Positions 1-10,796 are shown, counted from the first letter of the stretch. The stretch: DNA of 64,000 nt from Hydrogenophilus sp. (GCA_020725195.1 DYFL01000009.1:1-64000); one strand, 5' to 3'. Notes: generated from the letters alone by a model not told the origin. A program made the numbers and translations.

Positions 1-3000
1 ATCTCGCCCACAACGGCGAGATCAACACCGTGCAGGGCAACCGCAACTGGGCCCGCGCCCGGGAGCGCAAGTTCGCCTCGCCGCTCATCCCGAACATGGA
101 CGACGTGCGCCCCATGGTCGGCACCAGGGGCTCCGACTCCATGAGCTTCGACAACATGCTCGAGGGCCTGGTGATGGGCGGTGCGGGCCTCTTCCGCGCC
201 ATGCGCCTGATGGTGCCGCCGGCCTGGCAGAACGTCACCCACATGGACCCGGAGCTGCGCGCCTTCTACGAATACAACTCCATGCACATGGAGCCCTGGG
301 ACGGCCCCGCGGGCATCGTGATGACCGACGGCCGCTACGGCGTGTGCATGCTCGACCGCAACGGCCTGCGGCCCGCGCGCTACGTCGTCACCAAGGACCG
401 GTTCGTCACCATCGCCTCCGAGGTGGGGGTGTGGGACTACGGCGGCCCCGAGAACATCGTCGCCAAGGGCCGTGTGCGCCCCGGCCAGATGGTGGCGGCC
501 GACCTCGAGACCGGGACGTTCCTCTTGCCCGAGGACATCGACGCCCAGCTCAAGGGCCAGCACCCCTACCGCGACTGGCTCAAGCACCACGCCAACCGCC
601 TGGAGCTGGGCCCCGAGCAGGATGCGGACATGCCCCATCTCGACGCCGCCAGCCTGAAGACGCACCAGAAGCTCTTCAACGTGAGCTTCGAGGAGCTCGA
701 CCAGGTCGTGCGCGTGCTCGCCGAGGACGGCCAGGAGGCGGTGGGCTCCATGGGCGACGACACGCCCATGGCGGTGCTGAGTCAACAGGTGCGCTCGCCC
801 TTCGACTACCTGCGCCAACAGTTCGCGCAAGTCACCAACCCGCCGATCGACCCGATCCGCGAGGCCGTGGTGATGAGCCTCAACACCGTGTTCGGCCGCG
901 AGCAGAACCTGTTCGAAGAGACCCCGGACCACGCCCACCGCCTGGAGGTGACCTCGCCGGTGCTCTCGCACGACAAGTTCACCGCCGTCACCACCCAGGC
1001 CGACCCGGCCTATGCCGCGGTGACCTTCGACCTCGCCTACGACCCGGCCGCCGCCGACCTCAAGGCCGCGATCGAGCGGCTCGCTCGTGACGCCGTCGCC
1101 GCGGTGCGCGCGGGCAAGGTGGTCGTGGTGCTGTCCGACCGCAAGATCGTGCGGGAACGCCTGCCCATCCCCATGCTCTTCGCGGTGGGCGCCGTGCACC
1201 ACGCCCTGACCGACGCGGGCCTCAGATGCGACGCCAACATCGTGGCCGAGACCGGCACCGCGCGCGACCCGCACCAGCTCGCCGCCCTGATCGGCTACGG
1301 CGCCACCGCCGTCTATCCCTACCTCGCCTACCAGAGCATCGCCGAGATGGTGCGCTCGGGCGAGGTCAGGCCGCCCCTCTACAAGGCCCTGGCCAACTAC
1401 CGCAAGGGCCTGGACAAGGGCCTGTACAAGGTGATGTCCAAGATGGGCATCTCGGCGATCGCGAGCTACCGCGGCGCCCAGCTCTTCGAGATCGTGGGCA
1501 TGCACGAGGAGGTGGTGGGCCTGTGCCTGCGCGGCACCACCTCGCGCATCTCCGGCGCCGACTTCGCCGACTTCGAAGCCGACCAGAAGCGGCTGGCCCG
1601 TGCGGCCTTCAATCCGCTGCGCATGATCCCCGCCGGGGGCCTGCTCAAGTTCATGCACGGCGAGGAATACCACGCCTACAACCCGGACGTGGTGCAGACC
1701 CTGCAGAAGGCGGTGCAGACCGGCTCCTACGAGGCCTACCAGGAATACGCCCGCCTGGTGAACGAGCGCCCCGTCGCCATGCTGCGCGACCTGATGCGCC
1801 TGAAGGAGGCGGCGAGCCCCATCGCCGTCGACGAGGTCGAGCCGCTCGAGGCGATTTTGAAGCGCTTCGACTCGGCCGGCATGTCGCTCGGCGCGCTTTC
1901 TCCGGAAGCCCACGAGGCCCTGGCCGAGGGCATGAACCGCATCGGCGGCCGCTCCAACTCCGGCGAGGGCGGCGAGGACCCGGCCCGCTACGGCACGCTC
2001 AAGATGTCCAAGATCAAGCAGGTGGCCTCCGGCCGCTTCGGCGTGACCCCGCACTACCTGGTCAACGCCGAGGTGCTGCAGATCAAGATCGCCCAGGGCG
2101 CCAAACCCGGCGAGGGCGGCCAGCTGCCCGGCGGCAAGGTCTCCGAGCTCATCGCCCGCCTGCGCTGCACCAAGCCCGGCATCTCCCTGATCTCGCCGCC
2201 GCCGCACCACGACATCTATTCGATCGAGGATTTGGCCCAGCTGATCTTCGACCTGAAGCAGGTCAACCCCGACGCCCTCGTCTCCGTCAAGCTCGTGGCC
2301 GAGCCCGGCGTGGGGACCATCGCCGCGGGCGTGGCCAAGGCCTATGCGGACCTCATCACCATCTCCGGCTACGACGGCGGCACCGGCGCCTCGCCCCTGA
2401 CCAGCGTGAAGTACGCCGGCACCCCCTGGGAGCTGGGCGTGTCCGAGGCCCAGCAGGTGCTGCGCGCCAACGGCCTCAGGGGCCGGGTGCGGGTGCAGGC
2501 CGACGGCGGCCTCAAGACCGGGCTGGACGTCATCAAGGCCGCGATCATGGGGGCCGAGTCCTTCGGCTTCGGCACCGGCCCCATGGTCGCCCTGGGCTGC
2601 AAGTACCTGCGCATCTGCCACCTGAACAACTGCGCCACGGGCGTGGCCACCCAGGACGAGACCCTGCGCCGCAAGCACTTCATCGGCCTGCCCGAGATGG
2701 TGGTGAACTACTTCAGCTTCGTCGCGCGCGAGACCCGCGAGTGGATGGCCAGGCTCGGCATCAGGAAATTCGAGGACCTGATCGGCCGCACCGACCTGCT
2801 CGACCTCCTGGAGGGCGAGACCGACAGGCAGCACAGGCTCAAGCTCGATCTGCTGCTCTCCCAGGGCAGCATCCCCGAGACCGAGCCGCGCTATTGCATG
2901 GAAAAATCCAACCCCTCCTTCGACAAGGGCGAGCTCGCCGAGCAGATGGTCGCCGACGCCCTCGGGGGCATCCGGGCGAAGCGCCCGCAGCGCCTGGCAT

Positions 3001-3725
3001 ACGCGGTGCGCAACGTCCACCGCTCCATCGGCGCCCGGCTCTCCGGCGAGATCGCCAAGGCGCACGGCGCCGAGGGCCTGCCCGACGACTGCCTGCACAT
3101 CAAGCTCACCGGCTCGGCCGGCCAGAGCTACGGCGTCTGGAACCACCGGGGCCTCACCCTCGAGCTCGAGGGCGACGCCAACGACTACGTCGGCAAGGGC
3201 ATGGCCGGCGGGCGGCTCGTCGTCTACCCGCCCAAGGGCTCGGCCTTCGAGTCGCACCGCGCCAGCATCGTCGGCAACACCTGCCTCTACGGCGCCACCG
3301 GCGGCGAGCTCTACGCCGCGGGCACGGCCGGGGAGCGCTTCGGCGTGCGCAACTCCGGGGCCCACGCCGTGGTCGAAGGCACGGGGGACCACTGCTGCGA
3401 GTACATGACCGGCGGCTCCATCGTGGTGCTGGGCGACACCGGCCTCAACCTCGGCGCCGGCATGACCGGCGGCTTCGCCCTGGTCTACGACGAGCACGAC
3501 CGTCTGCCCAGCCGCTACAACAACGAGCTGGTGGACATCAACCGCATCAACGACGAGCCGGCCGGCGAGTTCCGGGCCTACCTCAAGGCCCGCCTGGAGC
3601 GGCACCTGCTCCACACCGGCAGCGCGCGCGCGCGCTGGATGCTGGAGAACCTCGGCGACGCGGTGAACCGCTTCTGGCTGGTGAAGCCCAAGGCGCTGAC
3701 CCTGGACAGCCTGCTCAAGGATTGA
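1..3725 (+). CDS. gltB: Glutamate synthase large subunit, 5' end off-window
   Basis: Large subunit of NADPH-dependent glutamate synthase, a cytosolic enzyme that with GltD converts glutamine plus 2-oxoglutarate to two glutamates. The frame is already open at base 3, so the first roughly 250 residues, including the catalytic N-terminal Cys of the glutaminase domain, lie outside; about 1,240 of some 1,500 residues are visible. The rest of the amidotransferase domain runs to about base 560. The FMN-binding synthase domain spans roughly 1860-2950, with the [3Fe-4S] cysteines (C-x5-C-x4-[13 protein letters not shown]) at 2598-2633. The C-terminal GXGXG beta-helix follows, with glycine repeats such as GSAGQSYG and GMTGG at about 3110-3480. 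The apparent GTG at base 30 is an internal valine. gltD follows after a two-gene HicAB insertion. Family certain; the true start cannot be seen. Confidence 0.97.
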   Translation, partial: LAHNGEINTVQGNRNWARARERKFASPLIPNMDDVRPMVGTRGSDSMSFDNMLEGLVMGGAGLFRAMRLMVPPAWQNVTHMDPELRAFYEYNSMHMEPWDGPAGIVMTDGRYGVCMLDRNGLRPARYVVTKDRFVTIASEVGVWDYGGPENIVAKGRVRPGQMVAADLETGTFLLPEDIDAQLKGQHPYRDWLKHHANRLELGPEQDADMPHLDAASLKTHQKLFNVSFEELDQVVRVLAEDGQEAVGSMGDDTPMAVLSQQVRSPFDYLRQQFAQVTNPPIDPIREAVVMSLNTVFGREQNLFEETPDHAHRLEVTSPVLSHDKFTAVTTQADPAYAAVTFDLAYDPAAADLKAAIERLARDAVAAVRAGKVVVVLSDRKIVRERLPIPMLFAVGAVHHALTDAGLRCDANIVAETGTARDPHQLAALIGYGATAVYPYLAYQSIAEMVRSGEVRPPLYKALANYRKGLDKGLYKVMSKMGISAIASYRGAQLFEIVGMHEEVVGLCLRGTTSRISGADFADFEADQKRLARAAFNPLRMIPAGGLLKFMHGEEYHAYNPDVVQTLQKAVQTGSYEAYQEYARLVNERPVAMLRDLMRLKEAASPIAVDEVEPLEAILKRFDSAGMSLGALSPEAHEALAEGMNRIGGRSNSGEGGEDPARYGTLKMSKIKQVASGRFGVTPHYLVNAEVLQIKIAQGAKPGEGGQLPGGKVSELIARLRCTKPGISLISPPPHHDIYSIEDLAQLIFDLKQVNPDALVSVKLVAEPGVGTIAAGVAKAYADLITISGYDGGTGASPLTSVKYAGTPWELGVSEAQQVLRANGLRGRVRVQADGGLKTGLDVIKAAIMGAESFGFGTGPMVALGCKYLRICHLNNCATGVATQDETLRRKHFIGLPEMVVNYFSFVARETREWMARLGIRKFEDLIGRTDLLDLLEGETDRQHRLKLDLLLSQGSIPETEPRYCMEKSNPSFDKGELAEQMVADALGGIRAKRPQRLAYAVRNVHRSIGARLSGEIAKAHGAEGLPDDCLHIKLTGSAGQSYGVWNHRGLTLELEGDANDYVGKGMAGGRLVVYPPKGSAFESHRASIVGNTCLYGATGGELYAAGTAGERFGVRNSGAHAVVEGTGDHCCEYMTGGSIVVLGDTGLNLGAGMTGGFALVYDEHDRLPSRYNNELVDINRINDEPAGEFRAYLKARLERHLLHTGSARARWMLENLGDAVNRFWLVKPKALTLDSLLKD

Positions 3726-3732
3726 GCGGCCG

Positions 3733-3982
3733 ATGGGCAAATATGCCAAGCTGCTGGAGCAGATACTGCTCGGCCGGTCCGATGCCCACATCGGATCCGA
3801 CGAGTTGCGGCAGCTTCTGTTGCGCCTCGGCTTCGAGGAGCGAGTGCGCGGCAGTCATCACGTGTACCGCAAGGCGGGCCTGGTGGAGAAGATCAACCTG
3901 CAGCGGGACGAAGCCCTATCAGGTGAAGCAGGTGCGCCTGCTATTGCTCCGTTATCGCCGGCAGGAGGTGTCGGATGTATAA
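3733..3982 (+). pseudogene. hicA: HicA-type mRNA interferase toxin, frameshifted
   Basis: HicA toxins are small double-stranded-RNA-binding-fold ribonucleases that cleave mRNA and are held inactive by HicB. The first frame gives about 60 residues with the family hallmark GSHHVYRK (catalytic His) and then INLQ. The expected C-terminal half (TKPYQVKQVRLLLLRY) is present only in the next frame, from about 3911 to the TAA at 3980-3982. One or a few bases are therefore missing or added near 3905-3912. The shifted tail overlaps the hicB start by 8 bp, the usual arrangement of an intact hicAB, so the break looks recent or could be an assembly error. Read without correction, the first frame runs on to 4230 with unrelated residues. 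It starts 7 bp after gltB ends. Confidence 0.8.
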
Positions 3983-4187
3983 GTACGAGATCATTCTGTA
4001 TTGGAGCGATGAGGATCAGGTCTTCATCGCCGAGGTGCCCGAGTTGCCCGGCTGCATGGCGCATGGCGACAGCCAGGAGGCCGCCCTGCACAGCATCAAC
4101 GAAGCCATTCGGCTCTGGATCGATGCCGCGCGCGAATTCGGCGATCCGGTGCCCGAGCCGAAGGGCCAGCGCCTTATCTATGCCTAA
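3975..4187 (+). CDS. hicB: HicB-type antitoxin
   Basis: Seventy residues with the HicB partial RNase-H-like fold: MYKYEIILYWSDEDQVF, then a strand-turn motif AEVPELPGCMAHGDS and a helix EAALHSINEAIRLWIDAAREFG. It neutralises HicA. It is a short HicB with no C-terminal DNA-binding domain, so direct autoregulation is not expected from this chain alone. AGGAGG at 3963-3968 lies 6 bp before the ATG, inside the 3' end of hicA, indicating coupled translation. It sits between gltB and gltD and ends 18 bp before gltD. Residues match the family well; whether it still has an active partner depends on the hicA frame break. Confidence 0.85.
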   Translation: MYKYEIILYWSDEDQVFIAEVPELPGCMAHGDSQEAALHSINEAIRLWIDAAREFGDPVPEPKGQRLIYA

Positions 4188-5612
<1,425 letters not shown>

Positions 5613-5639
5613 GCGGACGCTCTTCCCTGGATCGACGAG

Positions 5640-5666
5640 CCCCGCCGAGTGCGGGGTTTGTTGTTT
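5640..5666 (+). terminator. Terminator after gltD
   Basis: CCCCGC and GCGGGG pair around a 5-base loop, followed by TTTGTTGTTT, 28 bp after the gltD stop. The stem is only six pairs but all G-C. Confidence 0.6.
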
Positions 5667-5680
5667 CTGGGGGGCTCTGC

Positions 5681-5733
5681 TGTCATTGCGAGCCCCCCGC
5701 TCCGCGAGGATAAACGGAGCGAAGCAATCTTTC
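5681..5733. repeat. TGTCATTGCGAG-type dispersed repeat
   Basis: Begins TGTCATTGCGAGC and ends GAGCGAAGCAATC, with an inner pair GCTCCG/CGGAGC. This resembles the widespread proteobacterial intergenic repeat that starts CGTCATTGCGAG. It lies in the 381-bp gap between gltD and the phage remnant. Confidence 0.6.
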
Positions 5734-5813
5734 TGTGGCGCTTGTTGGGGTGGTGGTTATGCGTGCAGAGGTGGTGCTGGCAAGCGCGGTAGGCCGGGGG
5801 TGGGTAGTGTCCA

Positions 5814-5860
5814 GTTACTTTCTTTGCTCGTGCAAAGAAAGTAACCAAAGAAAGCACGCC
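5814..5860. repeat. Palindromic repeat with 13-bp perfect arms
   Basis: GTTACTTTCTTTG at 5814-5826 pairs perfectly with CAAAGAAAGTAAC at 5833-5845 around CTCGTG. The right part, ACCAAAGAAAGCACGCC (5844-5860), recurs at 6658-6674 on the far side of the phage remnant. The rest of this gap, 5861-5993, is purine-rich and shows no gene. Confidence 0.7.
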
Positions 5861-5993
5861 TGAAGGGGGGTGAGATAATTCCAAGGGGATGGATGAGATA
5901 AATGGGATGGGAGGGGAAATAAAGGGAGGTAACGGGATGGTGAAAATAAAAACGACTTGCGACAACAGAAATAACGCGTGAGCCAGAATAACC

Positions 5994-6446
5994 CTATCTG
6001 CAGATCGCCCTCATGAGGTGATCATTCAGTATCTCAAGCACGGTCTGCTGGTCCTCGTCTGACAACCCAAGAAACGGACGCTCAGGGATATTCCTGCGGT
6101 CATCGCCGAGCTGGTGTGTGGCACCGTAGATGCGATCGGTGCCGAGCTCCAGGCCGTCGGCCGATGCCTGGTAGCGCAACAGGTCGCGCAGGTCGCCTTC
6201 CAGGATCAGTATCTTGTCGCGGTTTTTCTTCTTGCGCTCCAGATACCTGGGGCTGAGCGGCTCCCAGCGCGCGCCGTCCGGTGATTCCTGGCGCTCGAAG
6301 CGCTCCTGATGGCTGTTGAGCAGGGCCTCGCCGATGTCGCCGAAGGCCGCCTCCATATCGCCGCTGGCCTCGGCCAGACGGCGCAGGGCGTCGGTGATCT
6401 CGCGCTGGTTGATCTTGATGTCGAGCCTCAGGCTTGAGCCGGCCAC
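5994..6446 (-). CDS. Mu-like phage virion morphogenesis protein (remnant)
   Basis: 150 residues resembling the phage virion morphogenesis family (Mu gpG-like, head-tail completion). Recognisable parts are LNSHQERFERQESPDG, WEPLSPRYLERKKK, ILEGDLRDLLRYQ, YGATHQLGDD and the closing RPFLGLSDEDQQTVLEIL. It starts at a GTG with AGGAGAG a few bases upstream. The frame is intact and near full length, but no other complete phage gene is nearby; the only companion is a short orphan C-terminal fragment just upstream. It is flanked by a 17-bp direct repeat (5844-5860 and 6658-6674). It is probably a relic left after loss of a Mu-like prophage, and a structural role in this cell is unlikely. Confidence 0.75.
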   Translation of the reverse strand: MAGSSLRLDIKINQREITDALRRLAEASGDMEAAFGDIGEALLNSHQERFERQESPDGARWEPLSPRYLERKKKNRDKILILEGDLRDLLRYQASADGLELGTDRIYGATHQLGDDRRNIPERPFLGLSDEDQQTVLEILNDHLMRAICR

Positions 6447-6548
6447 GCTTCTCTCCTATGATTGGGGCTGGGATCAGGTACTGGGACGCGCCCCGAGAGT
6501 GCCAAAATCCCGCCCGCCCAGCGCGTTGGGAGTGAGGGCCCCATCTCC

Positions 6549-6674
6549 TTACTGCCTCCCATAAAGCAGCATCCCCCTCCGCTGACGTTCGAGATACTTC
6601 CGGTCCGATGTCGGCAGGAAGGTCCACGCCTCCAGCAGGCCGCGCGCGGCGTTGGCCACCAAAGAAAGCACGCC
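6549..6674 (-). pseudogene. Orphan C-terminal fragment upstream of the phage gene
   Basis: An open stretch reading LVANAARGLLEAWTFLPT and then SDRKYLERQRRGMLLYGRQ ends in TAA at 6549-6551. It has no start of its own and is cut at the 17-bp repeat. By position it could be the end of the gene preceding gpG in Mu-like phages, a head or portal component, but it is too short to name. The space from 6447 to 6548 holds no other gene. Confidence 0.4.
6658..6674. repeat. Second copy of the 17-bp direct repeat flanking the phage relic
   Basis: ACCAAAGAAAGCACGCC is identical to 5844-5860 and in the same orientation, 814 bp away. It marks the right boundary of the phage-derived block. Confidence 0.75.
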
Positions 6675-6839
6675 ACCCTTCCGCCGAAATCCCCGTGCAG
6701 GCTGCTACGAGAGGATACATCGAGAAAGCATCGTGCCTTGGTTCAATAGAGCGCATATTGCATAAGCAGATGCTGGGAGGGGTTGTCCTCCCCTCTGAGC
6801 CGCCTCGCCTACGGCGCTAAGCAAACCGCTTACGTCTGA

Positions 6840-6899
6840 ATTCCGGCTGGCGCCGGAATATTCCCCCTCACCCTAACCCTCTCCCCGAAGGGGAGAGGG
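6840..6899. repeat. Hairpins, family B (CCCTCTCCC) repeat
   Basis: Two adjacent perfect hairpins: ATTCCGGC/GCCGGAAT (6840-6859) and CCCTCTCCCC/GGGGAGAGGG (6877-6899). The second is a member of a C-rich family seen again at 13343, 19467, 24843, 31723, 50915, 51700 and 55232. It lies 11 bp beyond the rsfS stop, so the pair may also act as a transcription stop for the minus-strand operon. Bases 6675-6839 show no gene. Confidence 0.65.
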
Positions 6900-6910
6900 A
6901 ATGCCATTGC

Positions 6911-7291
6911 TCAGGCCGAGGCCGCGCGCGCCTTCTGCGCCGCGCCCCAGAGCTCCTCCAGGTTGTAGTAGGCCCGCACCGTGGGGTGCATCACGTGGAC
7001 GATGATCCGGCCCGCGTCGACCAGGACCCAGTCCGAGCCCTGGCCGCCCTCGGTGCCGATGAGGTGCACGCCGGCCTCCTTGAGCTTCTCGCGGACGTTG
7101 TCGGCCAGGGCCTTCACCTGGCGGCTGGAGTCGCCGCTGGCGATGATCATGCGCTCGAAGAGCGGGGAGAGGTGGGCGACGTCCATGACCACGATGTCCT
7201 TGCCCTTGATGTCTTCCAGGGCGTCGACGGCGATCTTGACGATGGCTTCGAGGTTGTTGGCTTCGGGGGTGAGCTTGGCTTTGCTGTCCAT
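6911..7291 (-). CDS. rsfS: Ribosomal silencing factor RsfS
   Basis: 126 residues of the RsfS/YbeB/Iojap family. It binds ribosomal protein L14 on the 50S subunit and blocks subunit joining when nutrients are limiting. Family motifs are DIVVMDVAHLSPLFERMIIASG, split as DIVVMDVAHL then SPLFERMIIASGDSSRQVKA, followed by GSDWVLVDAGRIIVHVM and YYNLEELWG. It starts 3 bp after nadD ends, the usual nadD-rsfS pair. In many relatives rlmH follows; here the operon ends in repeats and phage debris. Confidence 0.95.
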   Translation of the reverse strand: MDSKAKLTPEANNLEAIVKIAVDALEDIKGKDIVVMDVAHLSPLFERMIIASGDSSRQVKALADNVREKLKEAGVHLIGTEGGQGSDWVLVDAGRIIVHVMHPTVRAYYNLEELWGAAQKARAASA

Positions 7292-7294
7292 AGA

Positions 7295-7939
7295 CTAACT
7301 GTAGAGACGATGTTGAAGGATGAAGTCGTGCACCGACTCGGGCACCAGGTAGCGGAGGCTGCGGCCTGTGTGGCGGCGGGCGCGGATGTCGCTGGCGGAG
7401 ATGTCCAGTTGCGTGACGGCGAGGAGGTAGATGCGGCCGGCGGGGGCCGTTTGCAAGTCCTGCGCTTGGTCCGTCTTCCGGGCCTGCAGTTCCGCCCGCA
7501 GCTCGGCCGAGCCGCGGGCCGTCTCGTAGCCGGGGCGGTGGGCCACGGCGATGTGGGCGAAATCGAGGAGCCGCCGCCAGTCGTGCCAGCTGTCCAGGCC
7601 CAGGAAGGCGTCGCCGCCGACGATGAGGACCAGGGGCTGTGCCGGACCCAGCTCGCGGCGCAGGGCCTCGAGGGTGTCGACCATGTAGCAGGGCTCGGTC
7701 TTGTGGATCTCGTGCTCGTCCAGGACGAAGCGCGGGTTGCCGGCGATGGCGAGCCGGGTCATGGCGAGCCGCGCCTCGGCCGGCGCCCCGGGCGCCCTGC
7801 GGTGGGGCGGGGTGCCGGTGGGCAGGATGCGCACCGCATTGATGCCCAGCGCCTCGGCCACCTCCTCGGCGATGCGCAGGTGGCCCAGGTGGATGGGGTC
7901 GAAGGTGCCGCCCAGGAGGCCGACGGCCCGCTCAGGCAT
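7295..7939 (-). CDS. nadD: Nicotinate-nucleotide adenylyltransferase
   Basis: 214 residues. It transfers AMP from ATP to nicotinate mononucleotide to form deamido-NAD in the cytosolic NAD pathway. The nucleotidyltransferase signature GGTFDPIHLGHL is at residues 10-21 and the second signature ISASDIRAR near residue 180. The metal/ATP-site histidines (HLGH) are intact. It lies between the lipoprotein gene (12 bp upstream) and rsfS (3 bp downstream), so one operon is likely. Confidence 0.96.
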   Translation of the reverse strand: MPERAVGLLGGTFDPIHLGHLRIAEEVAEALGINAVRILPTGTPPHRRAPGAPAEARLAMTRLAIAGNPRFVLDEHEIHKTEPCYMVDTLEALRRELGPAQPLVLIVGGDAFLGLDSWHDWRRLLDFAHIAVAHRPGYETARGSAELRAELQARKTDQAQDLQTAPAGRIYLLAVTQLDISASDIRARRHTGRSLRYLVPESVHDFILQHRLYS

Positions 7940-7951
7940 GGATGTCCCGGG

Positions 7952-8302
7952 TCATGGCCTGGGCGCCCGCGCCGGGGCCTCCTCGACCAGCACGACCGCG
8001 CTGCGCTCGCCCAGGGCGTATGCCTCGCGCACCGTGCCGGTGACGCGGATGCGCTCGCCGCGCCGGGGCAGGGGCCGCTCGGTGACCACGCCGATCTCGC
8101 CGCTGCCGTCGTCGAGGGTGTACCAGCGCACCACCAGCAGGCCGAAGACCTCCTTCACCTCGCCCTCCACCGTGACCTGCTTGTCGACATGGTCGCGCGG
8201 GTGCTCGACGATGTCCCGGATGGGGGTGGTGTAGGCGCAGCCGGCCAGCAGGGCGATGAGGGCGGCCGCGGCGATCCAGGGGGCGGATCTCGGGGTCTCC
8301 AT
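7952..8302 (-). CDS. Small lipoprotein with OB-fold-like domain
   Basis: 116 residues beginning with a lipoprotein signal (APWIAAAALIALLAGC, lipobox LAGC), so anchored at the periplasmic face of a membrane. The mature part, DKQVTVEGEVKEVFGL, then YTLDDGSGEIGVVT and GERIRVTGTV, has the strand pattern and glycine spacing of small OB-fold proteins. These are seen in periplasmic BOF-type proteins and in nucleic-acid-binding OB folds. The substrate is unknown. It sits 3 bp after proA and 12 bp before nadD. Gene reality is well supported; the function is not. Confidence 0.8.
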   Translation of the reverse strand: METPRSAPWIAAAALIALLAGCAYTTPIRDIVEHPRDHVDKQVTVEGEVKEVFGLLVVRWYTLDDGSGEIGVVTERPLPRRGERIRVTGTVREAYALGERSAVVLVEEAPARAPRP

Positions 8303-8305
8303 GGT

Positions 8306-9583
8306 TCAGCCCCGCACGTGGCCGTCGCCGAGCACGATCCACTTCTGGCTGGTCAGGCCCTCCAGGCCGACGGGGCCGCGAGCGTGGATCTTGTCGGTGG
8401 AGATGCCGATCTCAGCACCCAGGCCATACTCGAAGCCGTCGGCGAAGCGGGTGGAGGCGTTGACCATGACGCTCGCCGAGTCCACCTCGCGCAGGAAGCG
8501 CCGCGCGCGGCCGTAGTCCTCGGTGACGATGGCGTCGGTGTGCTGCGAGCCGTGGGTGTTGATGTGGACGATGGCGGCGTCGAGCCCGTCCACCACCTTG
8601 ATGGCGAGGATGGGGGCGAGGAACTCCTCGTACCAGTCGGCCTCGGTGGCCTCGACGAGCCTGGCGTCTACGATGGCCGCGGCGCGCAGGATGGCGAGCG
8701 CCTCGGCGCAGCCGCGCATCTCGACGCCGTGGCCGGCGAGCATGCGGCCGAGCCCGGGCAGCGCCTGCCCGGCCACGCCCCGGGCCACGAGCAGCGACTC
8801 GGTGGTGTTGCAGGTGCCCAGCCGCTGGGTCTTGGCGTTCTCGACGATCTTGACCGCCTTGGCCAGGTCCGCCCGGTCGTCGACGTAGACGTGGCAGTTG
8901 CCGTGCAGGTGCTTGATCACGGGTACCCGCGCCTCGCCGGTGATGCGCTCGATGAGGCCCTTGCCGCCGCGCGGCACGATGACGTCCACGTAGTCCTTCA
9001 TGGTGATGAGTTCGCCCACGGCGGCGCGGTCGGTGGTCTCGATGACCTGCACCGCGGCCTCGGGCAGCCCCGCCGCGGCGAGGCCCTCCTTGACGCAGGC
9101 GGCCACGGCCTGGTTGGAGTGGATGGCCTCGGAGCCGCCGCGCAGGATGGCGGCGTTGCCGCTCTTCAGGCACAGCCCGGCGGCGTCGGCGGTGACGTTG
9201 GGCCGCGCCTCGTAGATGATGCCGATCACCCCCAGGGGCACGCGCATCTTGCCCACCTGGATGCCGGAAGGGCGGTACTTCAGGTCAGCGATCTCGCCCA
9301 CGGGGTCGGGCAGCGCGGCGATCTGGCGCAGGCCCTCGGCCATGCCGGCGATGGTCTTCGCGGTCAGCGCCAGGCGGTCGAGCAGGGCGGCATCCAGCCC
9401 GGCGGCGCGGGCCGCCTCCATGTCCCGCGCGTTGGCCGCGAGCAGCCGGGCGGCGTCGCGCTCGATCGCCTCGGCCATGGCGAGCAGGGCGCGGTCCTTC
9501 TGGTCGGTGTCGGCGCGGGCCACGGCGCGCGAGGCCTCGCGCGCCTGGCGGCCGACGGTCTGCATGTAGGTCTTCACGTCCAT
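8306..9583 (-). CDS. proA: Gamma-glutamyl phosphate reductase
   Basis: 425 residues. It reduces gamma-glutamyl phosphate with NADPH to glutamate semialdehyde, the second step of proline synthesis. The aldehyde-dehydrogenase-like fold is clear. The catalytic Cys lies in [14 protein letters not shown] near residue 255 and the cofactor-binding region includes [24 protein letters not shown], split here as [12 protein letters not shown] and [10 protein letters not shown]. Length fits the family. A REP element separates it from holA; proB is not in the window. Confidence 0.97.
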   Translation of the reverse strand: MDVKTYMQTVGRQAREASRAVARADTDQKDRALLAMAEAIERDAARLLAANARDMEAARAAGLDAALLDRLALTAKTIAGMAEGLRQIAALPDPVGEIADLKYRPSGIQVGKMRVPLGVIGIIYEARPNVTADAAGLCLKSGNAAILRGGSEAIHSNQAVAACVKEGLAAAGLPEAAVQVIETTDRAAVGELITMKDYVDVIVPRGGKGLIERITGEARVPVIKHLHGNCHVYVDDRADLAKAVKIVENAKTQRLGTCNTTESLLVARGVAGQALPGLGRMLAGHGVEMRGCAEALAILRAAAIVDARLVEATEADWYEEFLAPILAIKVVDGLDAAIVHINTHGSQHTDAIVTEDYGRARRFLREVDSASVMVNASTRFADGFEYGLGAEIGISTDKIHARGPVGLEGLTSQKWIVLGDGHVRG

Positions 9584-9614
9584 TCATGTACCTCGTTGCC
9601 AGGGTTGCCCTGCG

Positions 9615-9665
9615 CTGTAGGAGCCTTCAGGCGCGAAGTGATCGCGGCCGAAGCCGCTCCTACAG
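9615..9665. repeat. REP-like palindrome between proA and holA
   Basis: CTGTAGGAGC at 9615-9624 and GCTCCTACAG at 9656-9665 are inverted, with inner matches around GCGCG...CGCGGCC. This is the common TGTAGGAGCGGC-type REP. Its right end supplies the TAG stop codon of holA. Confidence 0.8.
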
Positions 9666-10691
9666 GGGGCGGTTAATGGTGGCACGGGCTGGGCCCATCA
9701 GCCCGAGCCCCGTCTGTCTCATCAGCTCCCAGGCGTCCTCGCGCGCCAGGCCCTTGGCGGCGCGGTCGGCCCGGGCCGCCTGCCCGAGCGCCCGGGCGAG
9801 CTGCGCCAGCGTCAGGCGCTTCAGGGCCCGGCCGAGCTGCGCCTGGCGGCTTTCCCAGATACGCATCTGACCATAGAGGGCGGCGAGCGTTTCGCCGCGG
9901 GCGAGGCCGGCGGCCAGGCGGTAGAGGGTGCGGATCTCGTTGGCCAGCACCCAGAGCACCAGCGGCGCGCCCTCGCCCTCGGCGCGCAGGCCGTCGAGGA
10001 TGCGGCAGTAGCGCACCGGGTCCTGCCGGAGCAGGGCCTCGGCGAGGTCGCCCACATCATAGCGCGCCACGTCGGTGACCGCCTCGCGCGCCTGCGCCAG
10101 GCCCACGGGCCCCGGGGGCAGCAGCAGGGCGAGCTTCTCGATCTCCTGGTGGGCGGCGAGCAGGTTGCCCTCCACCCGCGCGGCGAGCCAGGCCAGGGTC
10201 TCCCGGTCGGCCTTGAGGCCGTGGCGGGCGAGGCGCTCGCCGATCCAGGCCGGGAGCTGCTCCAGGCCGGGCGGGTAGGGCGTGACCACGGCGCCCGCAC
10301 GCTCCAGGGCCGCGAACCATTTCGCGCTCTGGCCGGCGCGGTCGAGCCGCGGCAGCAGCACCAGGAGGAAGGTCTCCGCCGGCGGGTTGGCGCACCAGGC
10401 CTCCAGGGCCTTGCCGCCCTCGACGCCAGGCTTGCCCGTGGGCAGGCGCAGCTCCACCAGGCGGCGCTCGGCGAAGAGCGACAGCGAATCGAAGCCCGCC
10501 AGCCATTCGGCCCAGCCGAAGCCGGCGCCGGCCTCGAAGGCCCGGCGCTCGCCCACGCCCTGCCCGCGCAGGGCCTCGCGGATCTGGGCGGCCGCCTCGT
10601 CGACCAGCAGCGGCTCGTCGCCGCTCACCACGTAGACGGGGGCGGGGCCCTTCTTGAGGGCGGCGGCGAGCTGCTCGGGCTTCAGGCGCAT
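9660..10691 (-). CDS. holA: DNA polymerase III delta subunit
   Basis: 343 residues. Delta is the clamp-opening subunit of the clamp loader. The N-terminal region MRLKPEQLAAALKKG, APVYVVSGDEPLLVDEAA and the LVELRLPTGKPG segment are typical. The start chosen is the ATG at 10691; a longer open frame begins at 10769, but its extra 26 residues are translated repeat sequence. The C-terminus ends in NRPL and the stop codon TAG comes from the adjacent REP. It follows lptE and leuS, the conserved order. Confidence 0.94.
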   Translation of the reverse strand: MRLKPEQLAAALKKGPAPVYVVSGDEPLLVDEAAAQIREALRGQGVGERRAFEAGAGFGWAEWLAGFDSLSLFAERRLVELRLPTGKPGVEGGKALEAWCANPPAETFLLVLLPRLDRAGQSAKWFAALERAGAVVTPYPPGLEQLPAWIGERLARHGLKADRETLAWLAARVEGNLLAAHQEIEKLALLLPPGPVGLAQAREAVTDVARYDVGDLAEALLRQDPVRYCRILDGLRAEGEGAPLVLWVLANEIRTLYRLAAGLARGETLAALYGQMRIWESRQAQLGRALKRLTLAQLARALGQAARADRAAKGLAREDAWELMRQTGLGLMGPARATINRPL

Positions 10692-10701
10692 GGATCGGTG
10701 G

Positions 10702-10796
10702 CGGGGAGTGGGGGGCGGGGAGCAGGAAATGGGCGAGGCCCCGCGGCCAGGCCCAGGCAGTCTCCCCACTCCCTACCTCCCACTTCCCACTCCCCC
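10702..10796. repeat. Family C purine/pyrimidine-arm repeat, lptE-holA junction
   Basis: A G-rich arm (GGGGAGTGGGGGGCGGGGAG) and a C-rich arm (CCCCACTCCCTACC, then TCCCACTTCCCACTCCCCC) form an imperfect long inverted repeat. The C-rich arm encodes the last residues and the stop codon of lptE on the minus strand. Confidence 0.75.

Noticed and set aside
6986-9676. 896-residue open frame on the plus strand across rsfS, nadD and proA
   Set aside because: Same artefact: the antisense of recognised genes, with no family resemblance.
10692-10769. Longer start for holA at 10769
   Set aside because: The extra residues are translated repeat and do not resemble the family; the ATG at 10691 gives the conserved start.
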